From contig JAUSLJ010000040.1 of assembly GCA_030646715.1 (NCBI GenBank), positions 1 through 32,070 on the forward strand: a stretch of 32,070 bases of DNA, written 5' to 3'. Both the position numbers and the translations under genes were made by a program. This document shows positions 8,574 through 17,546 of the stretch, one piece after another (the stretch's first letter is position 1; each line of letters begins with the position of its first letter). The DNA comes from Agitococcus sp. Its GTDB lineage: Bacteria; Pseudomonadota; Gammaproteobacteria; Pseudomonadales; Moraxellaceae. Below the pieces are notes generated by a model. It worked only from the letters and a program-made list of their open reading frames with translations. It searched no databases and was not told where the DNA came from.

Positions 8574-10922
8574 ATGAGCCAACCCCATTATCGTACCTGT
8601 AATTTATGTGAGGCTATGTGTGGTGTCGTTATTACCACTGAGCCAAGTTTAGATGGCGAAAGCGAAGTGATCGCCACCATCAAAGGCGACCACAACGACC
8701 CGTTTAGCAAAGGCCATATTTGTGCCAAAGCCATCGGTTTAAAAAGCCTACACGAAGACCCAGACCGTATTAAAGTGCCGATGAAGCGTGTCGCCGACGG
8801 CTGGCAAGAGATTTCTTGGCAACAAGCCTTTGATGAAGTGGAGCAGGGCATTCGCGCCGTTCAGAGCAAACATGGGCGTCATGCCGTGGCTTTTTATGCG
8901 GGCAACCCGACGGTACATAATATGGGCGCGATGATGTTTCTTGCGCCATTAATGGCGGGTTTACATAGTAAAAATAAATTCAGTGCCACCAGTGTTGACC
9001 AATTGCCACACATGTTGGCCAGTTTGCAAATGTTTGGTCATCAACTATTAGCTCCTATTCCCGATGTCGATAACACCGATTTTATGTTGATGTTTGGTGC
9101 AAACCCAGCGGCCTCAAACGGCAGTTATATGTCGGGTGGCGACATCATGGGACGCATCAAAAAAATTCAAGCGCGTGGTGGACGTGTAGTCGTGTTAGAC
9201 CCGCGTCGTACCGAAACCGCGCAACAGCTTGGCGAACATTACTTTATCAAACCCGCCAGTGATGCCTATTTCTTATCCGCCATTTTAAATGTGTTATTTG
9301 CTGAAGATTTAGTGAAGTTAGGGCATTTAGATGGCCAAGTTCATGGCTTGGATAGCTTGAAGCTTGCTATTGCGCCCTTTACGCCAGAAGCGGTTGCGCC
9401 ATTAACGGGTATTCCAGCAGATACGCTTATCTGCTTGGCACGTGACTTTGCGAAAGCGTCAAAAGCAATTTGTTATGGTCGGATGGGCATTTGTACGCAG
9501 GAGTATGGCGGCGCATCCGCATGGTTAATCAACGTCATTAATATTGTCACAGGCAATTTAGATAAAGTCGGCGGTATGCTGTTTACCCATCCTGCCATTG
9601 ATGTCGTCGGTTTAACCTCGTCCTCACCTTCTTTGCGCGGCAGTTTTAACCGTTATCAATCGCGTGTGCGTGGCCTGCCTGAGTTTAACGGCGAGTTACC
9701 CGTTGCGGTTTTGGCCGAAGAAATCTTGACCGAAGGCAAAAATCAAATTCGTGCATTAATGACTCATGCGGGCAACCCGATTCTATCGACACCCAATGGT
9801 CGGCAATTAGACGAAGCTCTAGCAGACTTAGAATTTATGGTGTCCATTGACTTTTATCTTAACGAAACCACCCGTCATGCGAATATTATTTTGCCACCAA
9901 CAGGGCCACTTGAGCATGGCCATTACGATTTAATCTTTAGCGTGTTAACAGTGCGAAATACCAGCAAATATTCACCGCCATTATTTGACGCACCTGAAGG
10001 CGCATTACAAGATTGGCAAATTCTTTTAGAGTTGTCCGCACGTCTGAATGCCAATACTCCTGCCGATAAATTGGTATGGAAAGGCATTAAAAAAATGGTG
10101 GAAAAATTCAAACCCGAAGGCATTTTAGACCTGTTATTACAAACAGGACCTTATGGCAATCTGCCGCTTGGTTTGACGAGTGCCGCAACATCCACAAGCC
10201 AATTGCTGATCAAAGCCTTAAATACCTTACCGACCACCAAAAAGCTGGCTCGGCAATTAGAGCAAATGTTGGCGGCGACAGCGGCAGGTGGCAAAGCCCA
10301 AGGATTAAGTTTGGCCAACCTGCAAGAAAATCCGCATGGCATTGATTTGGGTGCGTTACAACCTGCACTCAAACAACGTATTTGCACCAAAGATGGCAAA
10401 ATTGCTTTAGCCCCGCACATTTATTTGGCTGAACTCAGCCGCGCCCGTTTAGCTTTAGCCAGCTTTAAACCACGAAACAGCAGTGAGTTTGTGGTGATTG
10501 GTCGTCGTCATGTACGCAGTAATAACTCGTGGTTACACAATAGTTTACCCTTAGTCAAAGGCAAAAATCGCTGTACGATGATGATTAACAGTCAAGACGC
10601 TCATGCCTTGAATGTGCAAGAAGGGGAAATGGTGCGCGTGCAATCACGGGTAGGTGAAATTACTATTCCTGTGGAGTTGTGTGATGACATCATGCGCGGT
10701 GTCATTAGCATTCCGCACGGATTTGGCCATAATCGCGAAGGTACTCAATTGAGTATTGCTGAAGGTAAAGCAGGCGTTAGCTTAAATGATATTACTGACG
10801 ATCAATTTGTTGATGGTATCAGCGGCAATGCCGCATTGAATGGAACGCCTGTCACGGTACTGCCATTAGTGGCGACTAGTAAACCTAAACGGACGAAAAA
10901 AGTCAGTGTAATTGAGGTTTAG
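8574..10922 (+). CDS. Molybdopterin-dependent oxidoreductase (DMSO reductase/BisC superfamily)
   Basis: A 782-residue catalytic subunit binding bis-MGD and one [4Fe-4S] cluster: Cys9, Cys12, Cys16 and Cys50 form CxxCxxxC...C at the N terminus. Molybdopterin-binding segments follow (GRVVVLDPRRTETA near 203-216, MTHAGNPI near 396), and the C-terminal dinucleotide-binding domain (VIGRRHVRSNNSW, PHGFGHNREG) ends near 740. There is no Tat signal, so the enzyme should be cytoplasmic. Where formate dehydrogenases carry Cys or Sec as Mo ligand this protein reads SATSVDQLPH, suggesting Asp142 or another non-thiol ligand; this is my alignment by eye. The substrate cannot be assigned. No small or membrane subunit is adjacent. 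The last 49 codons (10776-10922) recur as a broken copy at 15052-15198. Confidence 0.85.
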   Translation: MSQPHYRTCNLCEAMCGVVITTEPSLDGESEVIATIKGDHNDPFSKGHICAKAIGLKSLHEDPDRIKVPMKRVADGWQEISWQQAFDEVEQGIRAVQSKHGRHAVAFYAGNPTVHNMGAMMFLAPLMAGLHSKNKFSATSVDQLPHMLASLQMFGHQLLAPIPDVDNTDFMLMFGANPAASNGSYMSGGDIMGRIKKIQARGGRVVVLDPRRTETAQQLGEHYFIKPASDAYFLSAILNVLFAEDLVKLGHLDGQVHGLDSLKLAIAPFTPEAVAPLTGIPADTLICLARDFAKASKAICYGRMGICTQEYGGASAWLINVINIVTGNLDKVGGMLFTHPAIDVVGLTSSSPSLRGSFNRYQSRVRGLPEFNGELPVAVLAEEILTEGKNQIRALMTHAGNPILSTPNGRQLDEALADLEFMVSIDFYLNETTRHANIILPPTGPLEHGHYDLIFSVLTVRNTSKYSPPLFDAPEGALQDWQILLELSARLNANTPADKLVWKGIKKMVEKFKPEGILDLLLQTGPYGNLPLGLTSAATSTSQLLIKALNTLPTTKKLARQLEQMLAATAAGGKAQGLSLANLQENPHGIDLGALQPALKQRICTKDGKIALAPHIYLAELSRARLALASFKPRNSSEFVVIGRRHVRSNNSWLHNSLPLVKGKNRCTMMINSQDAHALNVQEGEMVRVQSRVGEITIPVELCDDIMRGVISIPHGFGHNREGTQLSIAEGKAGVSLNDITDDQFVDGISGNAALNGTPVTVLPLVATSKPKRTKKVSVIEV

Positions 10923-10924
10923 AC

Positions 10925-10980
10925 CTGTAGGGGCGATTTTAATCGCCATATTGGATGGGCGAATAAATTCGCCCGTACAG
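10925..10980. repeat. GTAGGGGCG palindromic repeat, left copy
   Basis: A 56-bp element bounded by CTGTA/TACAG. It contains two perfect hairpins: GGCGATT/AATCGCC and GGGCGAAT/ATTCGCCC. It sits three bases after the molybdoenzyme stop and just beyond the 3' end of padR, so it could also end transcription from both sides. The family recurs at 15210-15265 and, in part, at 22902-22934. Confidence 0.75.
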
Positions 10981-11007
10981 CTTCTTAATTTATCTGGCCA
11001 TTACACT

Positions 11008-11586
11008 TTAGTAAGACAGAATCTCAGGGGATAGTGCGACATCTTTTGTCGCCAACTGCTCCAATAAGTCTATAGTCTGTTGCATCCACTGAATCCGCAC
11101 CTGCTCAAAATCAATCCCTAATTGTAATATGCGCGCCTGAATTTGCTTTTCGCGTTCCAAATCGCGTGTATTGGCAAAGTCGCGCTGTGCAATCATGGTA
11201 TAGGTAGCCAAACGTTGCTCATGCAACGTTAACTGATGTTTAAGCTGTTGCTCCATGCCCAATGTTCCTAAAATAGCTCCTGCCCTGAGACGCACCAGCA
11301 ATTCATCACGCAGTGCTGGCGGCTCAAAATCCTGTTGCACCCATTGTTGTAATTCTGCGATGCCTGCCGCGCGCACGGTATAAGTACGTTTTTTGGTTTT
11401 ACCTGCATCGGTAGCGGCATGAGAGTCAATCCATCCGGCCTCTTCCATCCGTTTTAGCTCGCGATAAATTTGCTGATGCGTGGCAAACCAAAAAAAACCC
11501 ATGGATTTATCAAAGCGCTGCGCCAGTTCATAACCCGAGTTAGGCTTTTCAAGCAAAGAAGTCAGTAACACGTGTGCCAAGGACAT
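11008..11586 (-). CDS. PadR family transcriptional regulator
   Basis: A 192-residue protein with an N-terminal winged helix typical of PadR: MSLAHVLLTSLLEKPNSGYE at 1-20, then a DNA-reading helix near FWFATHQQIYRELKRMEEAGW and the wing (KKRTYTV). The C-terminal half is long helices with heptad-like spacing, the usual dimerisation region. The ATG at 11586 has GGAG nine bases upstream; an in-frame extension to 11661 would run toward the operator and has no family support. It is transcribed divergently from fadH across a perfect palindrome, so it most likely represses fadH and itself. PadR proteins often respond to small aromatic or lipid-like ligands; the ligand here is unknown. Confidence 0.92.
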   Translation of the reverse strand: MSLAHVLLTSLLEKPNSGYELAQRFDKSMGFFWFATHQQIYRELKRMEEAGWIDSHAATDAGKTKKRTYTVRAAGIAELQQWVQQDFEPPALRDELLVRLRAGAILGTLGMEQQLKHQLTLHEQRLATYTMIAQRDFANTRDLEREKQIQARILQLGIDFEQVRIQWMQQTIDLLEQLATKDVALSPEILSY

Positions 11587-11680
11587 AATGAACTCCGCAG
11601 TAAGCCGTTCAGTATAGCAAAAATCATCACCTGACAGGCATTCCTCAGCGGCAGACTCCAAGGTGCAATCCTGTACATCA

Positions 11681-11694
11681 AACTATGCAACTAG

Positions 11695-11704
<10 letters not shown>
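11681..11704. promoter_or_regulatory. Perfect 24-bp palindrome, probable PadR operator O1
   Basis: The half-site AACTATGCAACT is followed immediately by its exact reverse complement. It lies between the divergent padR and fadH genes and covers the fadH -35 hexamer (11695-11700). The ATGCAAC core recurs at 11725-11742. Confidence 0.8.
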
Positions 11705-13819
<2,115 letters not shown>

Positions 13820-13834
13820 TTTTTAAAGGGGCTA

Positions 13835-13981
13835 ATGATGATGGCACTTGGGGTTGACTATGTTGTCTACTATGTATTAGCCCGTTGGCGGATAATTGCT
13901 AAGGGCAAGACCTCGATTTTGATTAGAGTGTTAGATTCCACAGGGCAAATGACAGCCCATAAAATTGGTTTAAATAGATGA
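13835..13981 (+). CDS. Small ORF (48 aa) between fadH and the hydrolase gene, unknown function
   Basis: ATG at 13835 (followed by two more in-frame ATGs) is preceded by AAAGGGG at close spacing, one of the best ribosome sites in the window. The frame runs 48 codons and its TGA (13979-13981) overlaps the ATG of the hydrolase gene (13978) in an ATGA junction. The hydrolase has no ribosome site of its own, so it probably depends on coupling from this ORF. The product is hydrophobic at the N terminus (VDYVVYYVLARW) and basic after that (RIIAKGKTSILIRV), with pI clearly high. I recognise no family. It may be a leader peptide whose translation matters more than its product. Confidence 0.5.
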   Translation: MMMALGVDYVVYYVLARWRIIAKGKTSILIRVLDSTGQMTAHKIGLNR

Positions 13982-15039
13982 GTACTGTTTTTTCGTCCTT
14001 TAAAAGCGGGTCGCGTGCTGCCTGTCCTACCGTCTATGGCTCGGGGCAGGGATGGCAACAGGCGTTGCCGCAACTGACTGCACCTTACAAGCCGACTCCG
14101 TGGTTGCCTAATGCCCATTGGCAATTACTGTTTTTTGATGGCATACGCAAACGCAGTTTACGTTTTGACTATGATCGACATGATGTACTGACCATGAGTG
14201 ATGGAGGGCAAACCGCCTTGGCGTGGTCGGGTTACGACTTGCCTGCCGACATGCCAACGATTGTGCTTTTGCATACCATTACGGGAAGTGCCGACAGTAT
14301 GCGCGAAATGGTTCTAGATATGCGTCAGTATACAGGTTGGCGAGTGGTGCTGTGTCTACGGCGAGGTCATGGCGAATTGCCATTACCTGTGGCCAAAATC
14401 AACATTTTGGGCTGCACAGACGATTTGCATCAACAGCTACGGGTGATTCAACAGCATTTCCCCCAGTCGCCGTTATATGCTATTGGCTCATCGGCAGGGT
14501 CTGGATTATTAGTACGCTATTTGGGTGAGCATGGGGAACGGGCAGTGTTTAAGGCCGCTTTTGCTTATTGTCCGGGTTATAACACCGATGAAGCCTTTGG
14601 CAAAGCACACAAAGTCTATAGCCGTCTGATGGCCAAAAAACTGATACGCCGTTTTGTGCAACCGCATCGTCTGCGCTTGGCGCATCTTGCCACGTTGAAT
14701 GCCTTGACTAAGGCGAGAGATTTGGCCAGTTTTCATGCTCACAGTTATGAGTTGGCAGGCTTTGCTAGTTATGCCGACTTCAACCAAGCCAGTAACCCGA
14801 TGCAGGTTTTTGCTAATATTCGCACCCCGTTACTGGTACTTAATGCAGAAGATGATCCTGTATGCAAAATAGATAATCTCTATCCTTATTTGCCGTTGAT
14901 TGAGCAAATGCCCAATGTGTTGGTGGTAACGACGGCCAAAGGTAGTCACTGTGCGTACTATGAGGGCTGGGGTGCACGTTCGTGGGCACATCGCTTAATG
15001 GCTAATTATTTTTTGTGGATTGCGCGTGAGGCGAGGTGA
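13978..15039 (+). CDS. Alpha/beta hydrolase, YheT-like
   Basis: A 353-residue alpha/beta hydrolase resembling the YheT/EMB8 group: an N-terminal PWLPNAHWQ segment (41-49), HTITGS near the oxyanion region (99-104), nucleophile elbow GSSAG with Ser172, an acid in NAEDDP (Asp292 or Asp293) and His324 in KGSHCAYYEG. There is no signal peptide, so it is cytoplasmic. Family members are esterases or lipases with poorly known substrates. Its place behind fadH suggests release or processing of acyl groups, which is inference. The ATG at 13978 overlaps the stop of the small ORF and lacks a Shine-Dalgarno. A hand count over 14041-14280 gives 52% GC, above about 40% for 8041-8160 in serB. Confidence 0.85.
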   Translation: MSTVFSSFKSGSRAACPTVYGSGQGWQQALPQLTAPYKPTPWLPNAHWQLLFFDGIRKRSLRFDYDRHDVLTMSDGGQTALAWSGYDLPADMPTIVLLHTITGSADSMREMVLDMRQYTGWRVVLCLRRGHGELPLPVAKINILGCTDDLHQQLRVIQQHFPQSPLYAIGSSAGSGLLVRYLGEHGERAVFKAAFAYCPGYNTDEAFGKAHKVYSRLMAKKLIRRFVQPHRLRLAHLATLNALTKARDLASFHAHSYELAGFASYADFNQASNPMQVFANIRTPLLVLNAEDDPVCKIDNLYPYLPLIEQMPNVLVVTTAKGSHCAYYEGWGARSWAHRLMANYFLWIAREAR

Positions 15040-15051
15040 GAGCGTAGTGGC

Positions 15052-15198
15052 GTGAGCTTGAATGATATTACTGACGATCAATTTGTTGATGGTATCAGTG
15101 GTAATGCTGCATTGAATGGAACGCCTGTCACGGTACTGCCATTAGTGGCGGTAAGCAAACCGAAACGGACGAAAAAAGTCAGTGTGATTGAGGGTTAA
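15052..15198 (+). pseudogene. Orphan 3' fragment of the molybdopterin oxidoreductase gene
   Basis: 49 codons including the stop, aligned without gaps to 10776-10922. 13 of 147 bases differ, but only 2 of 48 residues do: eight codon changes are synonymous and the stop is TAA instead of TAG. Nothing upstream of the shared GGCGT junction resembles the rest of the gene. The excess of silent changes means the two copies diverged while both were parts of working genes, so this is a scar of recombination with a diverged allele rather than a decaying local duplicate. Confidence 0.9.
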
Positions 15199-15209
15199 AT
15201 TACAAAAGT

Positions 15210-15265
15210 TGTAGGGGCGGTTTTAACCGCCATGATGTTATGGGCGAATAAATTCACCCCTACAG
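15210..15265. repeat. GTAGGGGCG palindromic repeat, right copy
   Basis: The same element as 10925-10980, in the same position after the molybdoenzyme tail. The first hairpin is GGCGGTT/AACCGCC, with compensating changes relative to the left copy. The second (GGGCGAAT/ATTCACCC) has one mismatch. Paired changes in the first stem show that the secondary structure is maintained. It ends nine bases from the ppnP stop. Confidence 0.75.
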
Positions 15266-15273
15266 TGATTTAA

Positions 15274-15585
15274 TTAAGCAAAATGGCAAACGTAATCCAA
15301 TGTCTCAACCGTCTCTATGTTGAAGCTGGAATTACCCGCTACGTCAAAAGATTGACCTGCAACATACTCATTCCATGTCTCACTGCCCGCCAACTTAACG
15401 CGGCATTTGCCACCCAATACTTCCATAATCTCAGGCGCACCAGTATTAAAAACTAATGACGAAGGAAAAATCACGCCCACTGTCTTACGTGTACCATCGG
15501 CAAAAATCACCGTGTGGCTCACACATTTACCGTCAAAATAAATATTCGATTTTTTAACAACGCTAACATTATCAAACTGACTCAT
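15274..15585 (-). CDS. ppnP: Pyrimidine/purine nucleoside phosphorylase (PpnP, DUF1255)
   Basis: A 103-residue single-domain cupin of the YaiE/PpnP family, which splits nucleosides with phosphate to base and ribose-1-phosphate. Recognisable family features are [51 protein letters not shown] and the terminal DYVCHF. Length agrees with the family (E. coli 94). I chose ATG 15585; a TTG at 15603 would add six residues, and GAG stands nine bases before the ATG. It is divergent from the YiiX-like gene across a set of 11-bp direct repeats. Confidence 0.92.
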   Translation of the reverse strand: MSQFDNVSVVKKSNIYFDGKCVSHTVIFADGTRKTVGVIFPSSLVFNTGAPEIMEVLGGKCRVKLAGSETWNEYVAGQSFDVAGNSSFNIETVETLDYVCHFA

Positions 15586-15640
15586 GGGGTTTATCTCAAA
15601 CAAGAGTGAAAAAGTATGCCTATTGTAGCAGTCATCATTT

Positions 15641-15673
15641 CGTCAACAAAGCGTCAATAAACCGTCAACTTGC
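15641..15673. promoter_or_regulatory. Three CGTCAA direct repeats at exact 11-bp spacing
   Basis: CGTCAA begins at 15641, 15652 and 15663, each pair separated by an A-rich spacer (CAAAG, TAAAC). Heptamers at 11-bp intervals are the binding geometry of OmpR/PhoB-family response regulators. They lie between divergent ppnP and the YiiX-like gene, 56 bp before the ppnP start and 12 bp before the ATG at 15680. The match to the classical Pho box (CTGTCAT) is only partial: GTCA is shared. Confidence 0.5.
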
Positions 15674-15690
15674 TACTTGATGATAGCAAG
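15669..15690. promoter_or_regulatory. Inverted repeat over the start of the YiiX-like gene
   Basis: CTTGCTA (15669-15675) and TAGCAAG (15684-15690) are perfectly complementary around eight bases and end one base before ATG 15692. It could be an operator or an RNA hairpin masking the start. Confidence 0.4.
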
Positions 15691-16330
15691 CATGAAAAAA
15701 GCAATCGCAAAACTCTCGTTCAATACGAAGCGCGTGCCTTATCAAAAACTACGCGCACAATTAAACACAGGGGATTTAGTGTTATTTTCGGGTACCACAT
15801 TCTCCTCCCGCATTGTCCAACTTTTTACCTTTAGTCGCTGGTCTCATATTGGTGTCATCGTGCGTTTACCTGAACACGATAATAAACCGCTATTATGGGA
15901 ACTCACGCGCGCTAGCAAATTACACGACATTCATTATGGCGCGTCATTAGGTGATGGCGTGCAGCTAGTGTCCTTGGATGACAAACTCAACTCTTATGTT
16001 GGCGATGTTGCCATTAGACGTTTACGCGGTGGTTGTGATGAAGCAAAAAGATTGGGTTTACTTCGCGAGCTACTAGCGGATTGGCAAGCCAAACCCTATC
16101 GTAATATCGTTCAAAAAAATCTCAGTGCGTGGTGGCGTGGTGAAGAAGCAACAACCATTAGTCAACAAGGTGGGTTTTGCAGTGAGTTTGTCGCCGAGCT
16201 TTATAAAAGCTGGCAGTTATTGCCCACTGACCGACCTTCGCGTCATTATGTTCCTCAAGACTTTGCCCCCAATGCTTCATTAAAATTGCTACAAGGGCGT
16301 TTATCCTCTGCATGGTTATTGCAAATTTAA
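15680..16330 (+). CDS. YiiX/YebB-like permuted papain-fold (NlpC/P60-type) hydrolase
   Basis: About 216 residues. The conserved pattern of permuted papain-fold enzymes is present: an N-terminal LNTGDLVLFSG strand, the His of SHIGVIVR near residue 55, and the Cys of GGFCSEFVAELY near residue 170. In this permuted fold His precedes Cys in sequence. Family members cleave or transfer amide/ester bonds in lipids, peptides or murein; the substrate is unknown. No signal peptide is clear. The start is uncertain: ATG 15680 is used here, but ATG 15692 follows a perfect hairpin (CTTGCTA/TAGCAAG, 15669-15690) and neither has a strong ribosome site. Confidence 0.7.
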   Translation: MIASMKKAIAKLSFNTKRVPYQKLRAQLNTGDLVLFSGTTFSSRIVQLFTFSRWSHIGVIVRLPEHDNKPLLWELTRASKLHDIHYGASLGDGVQLVSLDDKLNSYVGDVAIRRLRGGCDEAKRLGLLRELLADWQAKPYRNIVQKNLSAWWRGEEATTISQQGGFCSEFVAELYKSWQLLPTDRPSRHYVPQDFAPNASLKLLQGRLSSAWLLQI

Positions 16331-16412
16331 GGTAACATAGCTTTTTTATCCAAGCGACCTACGCTGTCATCAAACCATAGTACTTATTTACAGTGACTAC
16401 TTGAGATTCGCC

Positions 16413-16793
16413 ATGACATTAGAACAACAACATTATCTCGAAAAACGCTTACGTCATATTACTTGGTGGAACCGTTTAGGTTGGTTGTTCCTAGTCCTAT
16501 TGGCAGGTTTTTATGGCTGGTTATGGAAAAACACACCTTTGTACATTGACCCGATGTTGTTGTTAAATAAACTACGCATCGGTCAAGTCAGTGATGTTGA
16601 AATTGCAAAATTGGCTGCATTAGGTAATCTGGCCTTTATTGGTTGTGGCATATTACTAGCGGGCATTATTTTGCTGACTTATGCGGCAGTATGGACAGAG
16701 AAGCAGACCATTAAAATTCTCACCCAAGTTCCACCTGTTGCCTTAGACCCCCAACCTACGGAGTCAATAGACCAAGATGAGTCAAAAACTTGA
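16413..16793 (+). CDS. Small two-helix membrane protein of unknown function
   Basis: 126 residues with an amphipathic basic N terminus (EKRLRHITWWNR), a first membrane helix about residues 22-40 (LGWLFLVLLAGFYGWLW), a 35-residue loop, a second helix about 70-92 (LAFIGCGILLAGIILLTYAAV) and an acidic, proline-containing tail (TESIDQDESKT). I do not recognise the family. ATG 16413 is preceded by GAG at eight bases. Its last 17 bases overlap the carbonic anhydrase gene, so the two are translated together. Confidence 0.7.
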   Translation: MTLEQQHYLEKRLRHITWWNRLGWLFLVLLAGFYGWLWKNTPLYIDPMLLLNKLRIGQVSDVEIAKLAALGNLAFIGCGILLAGIILLTYAAVWTEKQTIKILTQVPPVALDPQPTESIDQDESKT

Positions 16794-17436
16794 GCAGCTG
16801 CTTGCCAATAATCGTAAATGGGCAACGCAGATAAAGTCGCAAGATCCTGATTTTTTTACCAAATTATCTACCCAACAAACGCCTAAATATCTATGGATTG
16901 GCTGTGCCGATAGCCGCGTTCCCTGTACGCAATTGGTTGATTTAATGCCTGGTGATATGTTTGTTCACCGAAATGTCGCCAATTTAGTCATTCATACCGA
17001 TTTTAATTGCCTATCAGTGATGCAATACGCCATTGATGTGTTAAAGGTGGAACATATTATTGTTTGTGGTCATTATCGCTGTGGTGGTATTCAAGCAGCA
17101 ATGCAACATCAGGAATTTGGCCTTATTGATAATTGGTTACGTCACGTTCAAGACACGCTGATTAAATACCAAAACTATCTCGCCGAATTTAATAACGAGG
17201 CCGAACGAATGGATGCCGTTTGTGAGTTAAACGTCATGGAGCAAGTATTTAATGTTTGCGAAAATACGTTAATCAGAAATGCGTGGAAACGTGGCCAAAA
17301 TATCACCGTGCATGGTTGGATTTATAGTGTTGAAGATGGCTTATTACGCGACTTAGATTTGAGTCTTGCCACCATTGACGACATGAAAGCTGCCGTAAAG
17401 CAATTAGACCTAAAAACAGGCTTAATTGTCACTTGA
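16777..17436 (+). CDS. can: Beta-class carbonic anhydrase
   Basis: Interconverts CO2 and bicarbonate in the cytoplasm. The zinc ligands are Cys43, His99 and Cys102, with the Asp45-Arg47 dyad, in CADSRVP and HYRCGG. At 219 residues it matches E. coli Can (220) closely in length and motif context (HRNVANLV, GWIYSVEDGLL). The gene starts inside the upstream two-TM membrane protein gene, which argues for coexpression and perhaps for a functional link at the membrane. Confidence 0.95.
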   Translation: MSQKLEQLLANNRKWATQIKSQDPDFFTKLSTQQTPKYLWIGCADSRVPCTQLVDLMPGDMFVHRNVANLVIHTDFNCLSVMQYAIDVLKVEHIIVCGHYRCGGIQAAMQHQEFGLIDNWLRHVQDTLIKYQNYLAEFNNEAERMDAVCELNVMEQVFNVCENTLIRNAWKRGQNITVHGWIYSVEDGLLRDLDLSLATIDDMKAAVKQLDLKTGLIVT

Positions 17437-17490
17437 TTATGAGGGGGTTTGGCTTTAACCTTCGCACTTTCACGGGCTGACCGTCTTCGC

Positions 17491-17526
17491 GCTTTTAGTG
17501 CCCACTAAAAGCACCGTTTTATTTTT
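17491..17526 (+). terminator. Perfect 10-bp hairpin between can and speC
   Basis: GCTTTTAGTG (17491-17500) pairs exactly with CACTAAAAGC (17503-17512), followed four bases later by TTTTATTTTT. It probably ends can transcription, but it lies only 20 bases before the speC start and so could also attenuate or structure the speC leader. Confidence 0.55.
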
Positions 17527-17546
17527 GCCTTTACGGGTAATGTCTT

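Noticed and set aside
14509-14787. Antisense ORF within the YheT-like gene
   Set aside because: It is a shadow of the hydrolase frame, with no ribosome site and no recognisable protein.
15641-15673. Replication-origin iterons
   Set aside because: Only three short repeats, with no DnaA boxes, AT-rich unwinding element or rep gene nearby; a regulatory array is simpler.
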